Assembly: GCF_021049285.1 (NCBI RefSeq)
Contig: NZ_CP088017.1
Location: forward strand, 3,669,380 to 3,733,379
Length of the DNA stretch: 64,000 nt
Source: Ruania halotolerans
Lineage (GTDB): Bacteria > Actinomycetota > Actinomycetes > Actinomycetales > Beutenbergiaceae
Direction of reading: 5' to 3'
Shown here: one piece after another, positions 55,272 through 63,674 of the stretch
How positions within the stretch are numbered: position 1 is the stretch's first letter
Layout: the number at the start of each line of letters is the position of its first letter
Notes under the pieces: generated by a model
The model's input: the letters and a program-made list of their open reading frames with translations, nothing else
Databases searched by the model: none
Told to the model about the DNA's origin: nothing
Position numbers and translations under genes: made by a program

Positions 55272-56377
55272 CGAACGCCCTGTACACCGCTGCGGAAGTC
55301 AGGGAATCGGTGGAAGGTCATGTAGTTGCTGTCGTGGAAGTTCTCCGCGCTGCCCTCGGAATCCTCGTACGCGGTGCGAGAGACGAACAGGATGTCCTCC
55401 CCCTCGACCACCCAGTCCACGTACTGGAAGCCGTGATCGGCGTCGTCCTCGTGCTCGAGCAGCACCTCGCCGACCTGCCAGGTCCGCAGGTCCGGGGAGG
55501 TCGCGTGGCAGAGCACATGCCGGCCGCGCAGTCCCTTTCCGGCACGCTCGGGGTGGGCCACATGGTTGACCAACGCGTGATAGCGCCCGGTCGGCTCGTC
55601 CCAGCGGATCGTGAACTTGGAGATCCCGCCGGGCATCGGGACCACGTCGGCCTCCGGATCGAAGACCATCGGACCGTCCGGCGTCGGCACCCGCAAGAGC
55701 GCACTGTAGACGTGCTCCCCCGTGCCCGGCTCGTCCACCCGCATCACGTTCATCATCTGCCCGTCCGGTCCGACGACGGCGTTGCCCTCCAGCCACGCGT
55801 TCATCGTCCCGCCCAGCCAGCCTGGGTCGACCGCCTCGAACGGCGTGCTCGTCCAGCTCCGCGCGTCGAGCAGATCGGCGCCCACCGGGGCAGAGAGCAT
55901 CCCGGCACGGAAGGACCGCCCCCACCTGCTCGTGTCTGTCACATCCTCGATGGCGCGCCACCAGCGCCCCTCATGCTCGAGGACCGGCGTAGGTGCGGTG
56001 TGGAAGGTCCCGGACCTGATCAGGCCGTTCGCCTCGTCGGTGGGCTCGGTCCAGGTGTGCCCGCCGTCGTCGGAGCGGCGGATCACGACGTTCCCGTACT
56101 GCCGGCTCGCCCCGATCGTCCAGACACTGCCTCCTGCGAGAAACAGCGTGCTCCAGAACTGGCCGGTCAAGGTGGCGCGGTGGGTCCAGGTGGCGCCCTG
56201 GTCGGTGGAGCCGTAGATCATCTGGGTGTCGAAGTTCGTCCCCGGCCCGAACAGGTCATGGCCGGCGAGGTAGTCGCCGTCGGGTAGCACGACGATCGTC
56301 GGTGAGCCGACGTAGGCACGGCTGCTGGCCGGCGAATGGCCGATCACTGTTCCGGGGACGGTGGTGGCGACGGTCAA
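55268..56377 (-). CDS. Cytoplasmic Asp-box (BNR/sialidase-fold) enzyme
   Basis: 369 residues from the TTG at 56377 (AGGAG six bases before). It has no signal peptide. Two Asp-boxes are clear: STDQGATW and SDDGGHTW (SxDxGxxW), with beta-propeller blades (YVGSPTIVVLPDGDYLAGH, WLGGTMNAWLEGNAVVG). The fold is that of exo-sialidases and some polysaccharide lyases; a catalytic arginine triad cannot be confirmed by eye. Placed between sulfatase and regulator, it likely trims an imported oligosaccharide. Sialidase activity is uncertain. Confidence 0.7.
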   Translation of the reverse strand: MTVATTVPGTVIGHSPASSRAYVGSPTIVVLPDGDYLAGHDLFGPGTNFDTQMIYGSTDQGATWTHRATLTGQFWSTLFLAGGSVWTIGASRQYGNVVIRRSDDGGHTWTEPTDEANGLIRSGTFHTAPTPVLEHEGRWWRAIEDVTDTSRWGRSFRAGMLSAPVGADLLDARSWTSTPFEAVDPGWLGGTMNAWLEGNAVVGPDGQMMNVMRVDEPGTGEHVYSALLRVPTPDGPMVFDPEADVVPMPGGISKFTIRWDEPTGRYHALVNHVAHPERAGKGLRGRHVLCHATSPDLRTWQVGEVLLEHEDDADHGFQYVDWVVEGEDILFVSRTAYEDSEGSAENFHDSNYMTFHRFPDFRSGVQGVR

Positions 56378-56432
56378 CGGATGCTCCTGTGGGTTGCGGG
56401 TGTGATGGATAGGCGTGTCGTGGCGGGGCTTG

Positions 56433-57872
56433 TCACGCCATCGTGTGCTGCGGGAGCCGCTCGCCGCCGCGCGGTCCGGCGCACCAGTGCTGGCGGACCT
56501 GCCAGTCGAGCAAGACGGCCATGAGGTCGGCTCGGATGTGGGCGAGGCTCGGGTCCTCCCATCGGTCATGCTTCTCCTCGGGATCGGCCTCGAGGTCGAA
56601 GAGCTGGCCGTCGGGTGCCACCGGGTCGTGATACCGCACCAGCTTGTACCGCCCTGCGCGGATCATCGTGGCGAGCAGGGGCGGGTCGAAGTAGGTAGTC
56701 GGCTGCCCGACGGCGACCCCACCGTTGCGGTAGGAGGAGGTCACGAACGCATGGGGTGCGGTCTCGCCCGTGGCGAGGAGCCGGAGGTCGAGCACGTCCT
56801 CGAGGTAACCGGTGTCCAGGCCGGCCGCACGGAGCACGGTCGCGGCAACGTCAGTGAGCGCGACAGGGTCAGCCACCCGGACGCCGTCGGGAACCACACC
56901 GGGCTGGCGCAGGAGCAACGGGACCCGTACGCACGGCTCGTAGAAGAACGCTCCCTTGGTCATCAGGCCGCGGTCGCCGAGCATCTCACCGTGATCGCTG
57001 GTGACAATCACCAGGGTGTCTTCCGCGAGGCCCAGCTCATCCAGCCGGTCCAGCACCTGGCCGATCTCCGCATCGAGAAGAGCGATAGAGGCGTGGTACC
57101 CCACCCGGGCCGCGTCCAGGTCACCGCCGGCCACGTGTGCCGCCACGGTCTTGGACTCCATCTCCCGCCGCAGGCCGTCGGGGACCCGGTCGGGCACGGG
57201 GCGTACCGGCGGCAACTCGCCCACCTGCTCGGCGAACTCCTCCGGGTAATCATCGAACGGGTTGTGCGGGTCAAAGAATCCCAGGTAAGCGAAGAACGGC
57301 TGCCGGCCCGCGGTCTCGTCGATGAAGGCAAGAGCGCGATCGGCGATCCAGTGGCTCATGTGCACGCTGCGTGGATGGTGCAGCACACCACGACCTTCGC
57401 CGCGCAACCGCTCCCGGAACTCAGGATCCTTCTCGGCGAGCCACGCGTCATAGGCATGCAGCGGGGACTGCATGTCCAGGCTGGCCTCGTTGCACCATTC
57501 GTACACGTCAAAACCATCCCGCGGATGGCGGCGGGTGGCTTCGTCGGCGCGGCCACTCACATGCAACTTGCCGAACAGCCCAGTGCGATATCCGGCGTCG
57601 CGCAGGCGCTCGGTAAACAGGGCCTCGGACTCGGGCAACGTGTCGTAGAGCTTCTCCACTCCGTGTTCGGCCACCTGCTTGCCGGTGAACATGCTGGCCC
57701 GGCTCGGTGTGCACAGCGGTGAGGTGCAGTACGCGGCATCGAACACCGCCCCCTGCCCGGCGAGGTGATCCAGATTCGGTGTGTGACCGCCGTCAAAGCC
57801 GTAACAGGCCAGCGAGTCGTAGCGCTGCTGGTCGGTCACCACGAGCACGACATTCGGGCAGTCGGATCCCAC
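56433..57872 (-). CDS. Type I (formylglycine) sulfatase
   Basis: 479 residues, no signal peptide. N-terminal metal ligands in VVLVVTDQQRYDSLACYG, the formylglycine motif C54-T-P-S-R in SPLCTPSRASMFTGK, and the second metal site VIVTSDHGEMLGDRGLMTKG. The cysteine needs conversion to formylglycine by a maturase not encoded here. Being cytoplasmic, it would desulfate imported oligosaccharides. First gene of a minus-strand operon with the Asp-box enzyme and GntR paralog. Confidence 0.9.
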   Translation of the reverse strand: MGSDCPNVVLVVTDQQRYDSLACYGFDGGHTPNLDHLAGQGAVFDAAYCTSPLCTPSRASMFTGKQVAEHGVEKLYDTLPESEALFTERLRDAGYRTGLFGKLHVSGRADEATRRHPRDGFDVYEWCNEASLDMQSPLHAYDAWLAEKDPEFRERLRGEGRGVLHHPRSVHMSHWIADRALAFIDETAGRQPFFAYLGFFDPHNPFDDYPEEFAEQVGELPPVRPVPDRVPDGLRREMESKTVAAHVAGGDLDAARVGYHASIALLDAEIGQVLDRLDELGLAEDTLVIVTSDHGEMLGDRGLMTKGAFFYEPCVRVPLLLRQPGVVPDGVRVADPVALTDVAATVLRAAGLDTGYLEDVLDLRLLATGETAPHAFVTSSYRNGGVAVGQPTTYFDPPLLATMIRAGRYKLVRYHDPVAPDGQLFDLEADPEEKHDRWEDPSLAHIRADLMAVLLDWQVRQHWCAGPRGGERLPQHTMA

Positions 57873-57933
57873 GACGCTCCTTCACGGTCGACGGTTAACC
57901 ACCACCCTATCGGCCCAAGTGAACGAACGCAAC

Positions 57934-57962
57934 GTTGACAGTCAACCGTTACCGGTTATCGT
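57934..57962. promoter_or_regulatory. GTTGAC palindrome and promoter between divergent glycan genes
   Basis: GTTGACAGTCAAC (57934-57946) is a perfect 13-base palindrome; its TTGACA can serve as -35 with TATCGT at 57957-57962 as -10 (16 bases apart) for the beta-helix gene. A second palindrome, GGTTAACC, lies at 57893-57900. The hexamers match those before the importer genes. Confidence 0.6.
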
Positions 57963-57999
57963 TGGCCTCGTCCTACTTCAACGATGAGGAGCAAATCCG

Positions 58000-59898
58000 A
58001 TGGACGACCACACGTCTCGGCGCAACATCCTGGGAGCGGGCCTCGCCGGCCTCGCCGCGAGCACCGCCGCCGTCACCTTGGGGGCGCTTCCTGCGTCTGC
58101 CAGCCCTGGGAATGGGAACGGCAATGGGAACGGTCAGGGCAACGGGAACGGCAATGGCAACGGGGGGAACCCTCACAACAACGACGCCACGGCGTCATCT
58201 GTGCTCAGCTGGGTCAGCATCCATGAATACAAGGATCAGGTCACCAACCAGTCGGACCCTGAGGAGGACTGGGACTGGACGGCTGCAATCCAATCGGCGA
58301 TCGACGAGAATGCCGGCCGCGTCATCTACTTCCCGAACACCTCACCGCGCTATCTGGTGAGCGACTACATCGCCATGCGCTCGAATACGAGCCTGATCGG
58401 CGATGGCGATTCCCTGATTTACTTCACCATCCCGATCGAGGACACCGACGACATCCTCGTTCGAGGCGGCTTCTTCCGACTGCGCGAGCAAGCCGTGATG
58501 GACGATCCGACCGGCACCTTTTCCTACGACATCACCGTCCGCGCGCTGAGCTTCGAGTCCCTCGAGCAACAGCGCAACGGTGTGTTCAAGCTGGTCAACG
58601 CCCGCCGCGTGACTATCGCCGACTGCAGGTTCGTTAACTGCGGGGCCGCGTTCGTCTGCCACGAGCTCGAGATGAACAATTCCTACGTCCGGGCCAATGC
58701 AGGTGAGAGCGGCGACCCCGCAGTGGAAGCCGGCTTCTCCCCCGACTCCACCGACGACCTCAACGAGGACATCGTCTTCGTGAACAACTACATCGACGGC
58801 GTCGAGTACTTCGTGATGGCGCTACGCCTGAACTTCGTCAAGCGGGCCGTCATCACCGGGAACATCTGCCGGTTCGGGCAGATCTCCTGGTGGGGTGGCG
58901 GTGCCCGCAAGGGCGAGGGTGGCGAGAAGCATTTCCTGCGTCGCTGCCTGCAGTTCACCATCGCGAACAACTATCTGCACCAGAACAACGGCGCGATCTA
59001 CGGCAACAACGGCTCCGAGATCACCGTCACGGGCAATGTGTGCGAATACTCCATTGACACAGCGATCGACATGGAGGGATGCCAGAACTTCACCGTCGAC
59101 GGCAATACCGTGAAGTACGCCGGCAATTTCTGCTACAGCGTATTCTACGGCTGCCGCAACGGGGTGTTCAGCAACAACGTCGCCATCCAGGGCCCGGCCG
59201 CGGCCGATATGGGGCCGGTCGGGCAGCAGAGGGGTCTGGAGGTCTTCCGTCAGATCGCCAGCTTCGACGACGCCACCCCCGAGCAATACGCCATCCGGGG
59301 CAACACCTTCCGCTGGGACGGGGACACCGGATTCGGTGTGGTCCGCCTGGATAACTACGGCGATGTGACGATCTCGGACAACTACTTCGAGAACGTGATC
59401 ATCGACGGAGTGGTCGGCCATTCCAAAGCGAACCAGTCACTCATCAACAACGAGTTCCGCTTCACCAATGCCAGTGCAGCCAACGACGTCTACATCGCGC
59501 TCGGTCGGCAGTCCGTGGGCGGGCGGAGTTGCCTGGTCCGGGACAACCGCATTCAAATCGAGAACGCCGACGCGGGCGCGATCCCGATCGTGGTGGTGCA
59601 ACACCGCTCCGACTCCGCGGCGATGAGTCTGATCGACCGGAACGTCATCGATGCTCAGACCGACATCGCCATCGCCTACGGTGACCTGCGCACAGGCACA
59701 CGCAACGATGGTCAGACGTTCACGTTCCGGGAGAACGTGCTCGCCTCGGGCAGCATCGCCAACCTCAGCCGAGGCGGGAAGACCGAGGTGCTCGTCGAGA
59801 GCAACCGCGACTGGGACCTCGCCGAGGCCACCTGGACCGAGGAACCAGACACTGACCGGTACCCCACCCTCAAGACCGGCCTGTCCGTCATGGACTGA
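58000..59898 (+). CDS. Tat-secreted parallel beta-helix protein, probable polysaccharide lyase/hydrolase
   Basis: 632 residues; GAGGAG precedes the ATG. The N-terminus HTSRRNILGAGLAGLAAS is a twin-arginine signal, so it is exported folded. A Gly/Asn repeat linker follows, then about 25 beta-helix coils rich in Asn turns (NNYIDGVEYFVMALRLNF, ITVTGNVCEYSIDTAIDMEG, VFSNNVAIQGP). The fold fits pectate-lyase-like enzymes (GH28, PL6 and others). It is the only clearly secreted enzyme of the locus and thus the best candidate for first attack on the polymer. Specificity unknown. Confidence 0.78.
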   Translation: MDDHTSRRNILGAGLAGLAASTAAVTLGALPASASPGNGNGNGNGQGNGNGNGNGGNPHNNDATASSVLSWVSIHEYKDQVTNQSDPEEDWDWTAAIQSAIDENAGRVIYFPNTSPRYLVSDYIAMRSNTSLIGDGDSLIYFTIPIEDTDDILVRGGFFRLREQAVMDDPTGTFSYDITVRALSFESLEQQRNGVFKLVNARRVTIADCRFVNCGAAFVCHELEMNNSYVRANAGESGDPAVEAGFSPDSTDDLNEDIVFVNNYIDGVEYFVMALRLNFVKRAVITGNICRFGQISWWGGGARKGEGGEKHFLRRCLQFTIANNYLHQNNGAIYGNNGSEITVTGNVCEYSIDTAIDMEGCQNFTVDGNTVKYAGNFCYSVFYGCRNGVFSNNVAIQGPAAADMGPVGQQRGLEVFRQIASFDDATPEQYAIRGNTFRWDGDTGFGVVRLDNYGDVTISDNYFENVIIDGVVGHSKANQSLINNEFRFTNASAANDVYIALGRQSVGGRSCLVRDNRIQIENADAGAIPIVVVQHRSDSAAMSLIDRNVIDAQTDIAIAYGDLRTGTRNDGQTFTFRENVLASGSIANLSRGGKTEVLVESNRDWDLAEATWTEEPDTDRYPTLKTGLSVMD

Positions 59899-59963
59899 GT
59901 CGACGAACAGTCGGGCGGGGCGCGGCTGTCGCCGCCCCCGCCTGGCCTTCTGGAGAAGAGCGT

Positions 59964-61268
59964 ATGCCCCGCCCCCACATTGTCTACCTGCACTCTCACG
60001 ACACCGGCCGGTACGTGAGCCCGTACGGCTACGGCGAACCGACCCCGCACCTACGGCGCCTGGCCGAGGACGGCGTGGTGTTCCGGCAGGCTTACTCCGC
60101 CGCTCCCACCTGCTCACCCTCACGAGCTGCGCTCGCCACCGGGATGTATCCGCACGAGGTCGGCATGCTCGGGCTGGCCAACCGCGGCTTCGCGATGGAC
60201 CAGCGCCTGCACCTCGTCCACACCTTGCACGAGGCCGGCTACACCAGCGCGCTGGCAGGTGTGCAGCACGTGAGCACCGAATGGTCACAGATCGGCTACA
60301 CCGACGTGCTGCCGATCGCCTCCCGTGATGCCCCGGACGTGAGTGCCGCAGCAGTGGAGTTCCTCGCCGGACATGCCGACGACGAAACGCCGTTCTTCCT
60401 CGACGTGGGCTTCCGCGAGACGCATCGGGCCTTCGACGACCCTGGCGACCAGGACGACGCGCGCTATCTGCTGCCCCCGGGGCCCCTGCCCGACATCCCC
60501 GAAGTGCGCGAGGAGATGGCGCAGTACCGTGCCAGCGTGCGCCGCCTCGATGACGGCATCGGTGCCGTGCTGGACGCGCTGGACCGCTACGGGCTCGCCG
60601 AGAACACTCTCGTGGTGTGCACCACCGACCACGGCTTGCCGTTCCCGGGGATGAAGGGCCAGCTCACCACGCACGGAGTCGGCGTGATGCTGCTGGCGCG
60701 CGGGCCCGGGTTCGCCGGCGGGCAGGTACTGGACGGGCTCGTCTCCCAGGTGGACCTGTTCCCCACGTTCTGCCGCGCCGCCGGGATCGAGCCGCCCACC
60801 CGAGTGCGCGGTACGGCCCTACAGCCCCTTGCCGACGGCACCGCCACGACCGTGCACGAGGAGATCTTCACCGAGACCACCTTCCATGTGGCCTACACCC
60901 CGATGAGATCGGTCCGGACCCAGCACTGGGCCTACATCCGGAGGTTCGACGACGGCGGGAGCCGGGCTGAGCTCAACGAGGCCGACTCCCCCACACTCAC
61001 CGCGCTGACCGAGCACGGCTGGGTCGATCGCCCGCGCCCCGCCGAAGAGCTCTACGACTGTCTGCTCGATCCGCAGGAGCGCGCCAACCTCGCCGAGTCG
61101 CCCGACCTCCAGCCGGTGCTGACCGACCTGCGCGAGCGGCTCACGACCTGGATGCAGGAGACCTCCGATCCATTGCTGGCCGGCCCGGTGGCGCCACCGC
61201 CGGGTGCTCGCGTCGACGATCCGGCACCCAACCCCGTCGGACAGCAGGCACGCGTGCTCGAGATCTGA
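59964..61268 (+). CDS. Type I sulfatase resembling heparan N-sulfatase
   Basis: 434 residues, no signal peptide. HIVYLHSHDTGRYVSPYG, formylglycine motif C50-S-P-S-R in AAPTCSPSRAALATG, then MYPHEVGMLGLANRGF and VVCTTDHGLPFPGMKG. The segment SxxSCSPSRASLLTGxPxHQNGMYGL of human sulfamidase aligns well by eye, so N- or O-sulfate on glucosamine is a possible target. Cytoplasmic; 65 bases downstream of the beta-helix gene and likely in its operon. Confidence 0.85.
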   Translation: MPRPHIVYLHSHDTGRYVSPYGYGEPTPHLRRLAEDGVVFRQAYSAAPTCSPSRAALATGMYPHEVGMLGLANRGFAMDQRLHLVHTLHEAGYTSALAGVQHVSTEWSQIGYTDVLPIASRDAPDVSAAAVEFLAGHADDETPFFLDVGFRETHRAFDDPGDQDDARYLLPPGPLPDIPEVREEMAQYRASVRRLDDGIGAVLDALDRYGLAENTLVVCTTDHGLPFPGMKGQLTTHGVGVMLLARGPGFAGGQVLDGLVSQVDLFPTFCRAAGIEPPTRVRGTALQPLADGTATTVHEEIFTETTFHVAYTPMRSVRTQHWAYIRRFDDGGSRAELNEADSPTLTALTEHGWVDRPRPAEELYDCLLDPQERANLAESPDLQPVLTDLRERLTTWMQETSDPLLAGPVAPPPGARVDDPAPNPVGQQARVLEI

Positions 61269-61356
61269 CCGGCACGTCGACGGCGCTGCGTCACCCTCGA
61301 GTCAGGTGCAGCGCGCTCCGCGCGCACACCCGATCCACTTCTGCCACTCTGAGCGC

Positions 61357-62154
61357 ATGACAGAGCACTCACCCGAACGCGCTGCACGTGACGTGGCCGA
61401 CAACCCCTGGATGGAGCGCCTCGCCCGCGCCGGGTTCGTCGCGAGCGGCCTCATTCACCTCATGGTCGGTGCCCTCGCGATTCAGATCGCGCTCGGTGGC
61501 GGCGGTGAGGCCGACAGCGGTGGTGCGCTGCAGGCTCTGGGCTCGGCGCCGGGTGGAGCGATCCTGCTGTGGATCTGCACGATCGGCATTCTGGCGCTGG
61601 CCCTGTTCCAGATCCTCGCCGTCGTGGCGGGGGGTGGTGGAGCCGGTGACCGGATCAAGGTCCTGGGCAAGGGCGTCCTCTACGGCGCCCTCGGCGTCTC
61701 GGCACTGCAATACGCCACCGGCTCCGGCGGTTCTGGCGGGGAGAGCACCACGAGCATGACCGGCCGGCTGATGCAGCTACCCTTCGGGCCCATCCTGGTG
61801 GCCGTCGTGGGAGCAGCAGTGATCGGGGTCGGCATCTATCACGTGCACAAGGGCTGGACCCGAGGCTTCCTCAAGGACCTGCGCGCCCCGAGCCACGGCA
61901 CGCTCGGGCGCGGCATCACCGGCGCCGGGATGGCCGGCTACATCGCCAAGGGGGTCGCGCTGGTCATCGTTGGCGCGCTGTTCTGCCTGGCGGCCTGGCA
62001 ATCCGACCCGGACGAGGCGACCGGCTTGGACGGTGCGCTGAAGACCCTTGCCGGGCAACCGTTCGGTACGGCGCTGCTGCTTGCGGTCGCCGTCGGCTTG
62101 ATCCTGTACGGCGTGTACAGCATCGCGCGGGCTCGCTACGCGCGGATGGACTGA
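61357..62154 (+). CDS. DUF1206 membrane protein
   Basis: 265 residues from the ATG at 61357. Three related two-helix units carry the family pattern GFVASGLIHLMVGALAIQIAL, VLGKGVLYGALGVSALQYA and AGYIAKGVALVIVGALFCLA. This is the DUF1206 architecture, common in actinobacteria, of unknown function. It appears independent of the glycan locus. Confidence 0.88.
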   Translation: MTEHSPERAARDVADNPWMERLARAGFVASGLIHLMVGALAIQIALGGGGEADSGGALQALGSAPGGAILLWICTIGILALALFQILAVVAGGGGAGDRIKVLGKGVLYGALGVSALQYATGSGGSGGESTTSMTGRLMQLPFGPILVAVVGAAVIGVGIYHVHKGWTRGFLKDLRAPSHGTLGRGITGAGMAGYIAKGVALVIVGALFCLAAWQSDPDEATGLDGALKTLAGQPFGTALLLAVAVGLILYGVYSIARARYARMD

Positions 62155-62261
62155 AGCGGTAGACACATCGCCTCTCTGGCAGCGCGCTCCCTCACCCATA
62201 CGGGCTCGGGCACGAGAACCTGCTGCGCGCCTCGGCATAGGCGTGGAACGAGTACACCCGC

Positions 62262-63533
62262 TCAGGCGCCGAGCAACGCCAACGGGACCACGGCGATTCC
62301 GTCCGATCGGCGATAGGCACGCGGGCCGGTCGTGAGCACCACCAGATCTACGACATCGTCACCGAGCCGATCACGCAGCCACAGCAGGTGCCGGACATCG
62401 TCATCTCGCACCGCTGCAGCGAGCTTCACCTCGATCCCGAGCACCTGCCCTTCGGGCCCCTCGACGACGAGATCGACCTCATGGTCACCATTGCGGGTGC
62501 GCAGGTGGCCCACCCGAGCTTCGGCGGCTTGTGCAGCGACGCGGACGGTGAGCGTCGCGAGCGACTCCAGCAGTGGCCCGGCCATCGGCGCTCCGGTAGG
62601 CAACCCGAGTGCGCGGGCTGACAAGTTGAGCAGCCGGGCGGCAAGCGCCGGATCTGCGAGCTGGTGCTTCGGCGCCTGCTGCAACCGCGAGATCGGGTTG
62701 CGCGCGGGGCTCCATCCGGGCACCGGATCGAGGAGCCAGAGCTGAGTCAGGTGGTCGCGGTAGGCAATAGTGGTCGTCTTCGCCGGGTGCACACCATCAC
62801 CAGTCGTGGTGGCGTCCAGCAGGCGTGCGTAGGACGTCGAGGTGGACGAGACGGCGGCGTACGCTGCCAACCATCGGCGCAGCGTCTCCGGACGGCGCAC
62901 CGATACTCCGTGCTCCGGTAGGTCCCGGTGGATCACCTGCTGCAGGTAGGCATCGAGAAGTCGGCGTCGATACGCGGGAGCATGCCGGTATACGCCCGGG
63001 AATCCGCTCGCTTCGACGGCTTCGAGGTACTTGTCGGCCTGCCACGTGGTCTGTCCGGTGATGGGATCGGCCCTCCCGTCGAGCAACGCGGCCAGGCTGA
63101 CGGTCGACCGCTCGAAGCCACGCTCATAGAGGGCCAGCGGCCGCATCCGCAGCGACAGGATCCGCCCCGCACCCGAATGCGTGTCCACCCCGGCTGCCGG
63201 TGTCGCGCTGCCGGTCAGGAGAAACCTATCGGCCGGGGAACCCGCGTCGACGCTGCGCCGCACGGAGTCCCACACGGCTGGATACCGCTGCCACTCGTCG
63301 ATCAGCACAGTGCCCTCGGACATCCGGAAACGGGGATCCGCGGCGACGCCGGCGACGTGGTCGTCGTTGTCCAAGAACCACGCGGTCCTCGCTCGTCGGG
63401 CAGCGGTCTCCGTCTTCCCGACGCCCTTCACTCCCTCGATTGCGATGGCAGGCGCGACGGCGAGCAGTTCGTCGAGTTCGACGTCCACGGTGCGCGGGAG
63501 ATACCCGTGCGCAATCCCATTTTCACTGGTCAC
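62262..63533 (-). CDS. AAA ATPase with DUF4143 (archaeal-type ATPase fused to nuclease-like domain)
   Basis: 423 residues, GTG start. P-loop AIEGVKGVGKTETAARRA near residue 35, Walker B GTVLIDEWQRYPAVWD, sensor LLTGSATP, and the DUF4143 C-terminal domain with HEVDLVVEGPEGQVLGIEVKLA (restriction-endonuclease-like D-ExK pattern). Such proteins are often linked to mobile or defence functions but none is proven. Two direct repeats in the upstream gap may be control sites. Confidence 0.82.
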   Translation of the reverse strand: MTSENGIAHGYLPRTVDVELDELLAVAPAIAIEGVKGVGKTETAARRARTAWFLDNDDHVAGVAADPRFRMSEGTVLIDEWQRYPAVWDSVRRSVDAGSPADRFLLTGSATPAAGVDTHSGAGRILSLRMRPLALYERGFERSTVSLAALLDGRADPITGQTTWQADKYLEAVEASGFPGVYRHAPAYRRRLLDAYLQQVIHRDLPEHGVSVRRPETLRRWLAAYAAVSSTSTSYARLLDATTTGDGVHPAKTTTIAYRDHLTQLWLLDPVPGWSPARNPISRLQQAPKHQLADPALAARLLNLSARALGLPTGAPMAGPLLESLATLTVRVAAQAAEARVGHLRTRNGDHEVDLVVEGPEGQVLGIEVKLAAAVRDDDVRHLLWLRDRLGDDVVDLVVLTTGPRAYRRSDGIAVVPLALLGA

Positions 63534-63563
63534 CGTCGTTAGGCGACCGTTAGCAGCACCTGA

Positions 63564-63599
63564 ACGCTACCTTTAGCACGTTCCCTACGCTACCTTGAG
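63564..63599 (-). promoter_or_regulatory. Direct repeats upstream of the DUF4143 gene
   Basis: ACGCTACCTTTAG (63564-63576) and ACGCTACCTTGAG (63587-63599) differ at one base and are 23 bases apart, about 30 bases before the GTG start. Regulator unknown. Confidence 0.45.
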
Positions 63600-63674
63600 C
63601 CGCTTCAACCGGACCCAAACATCGGCCTCAAAGGGATGGTGGGTCGAGTCGTGGACCCTCAGCGGGTGAGCGCC

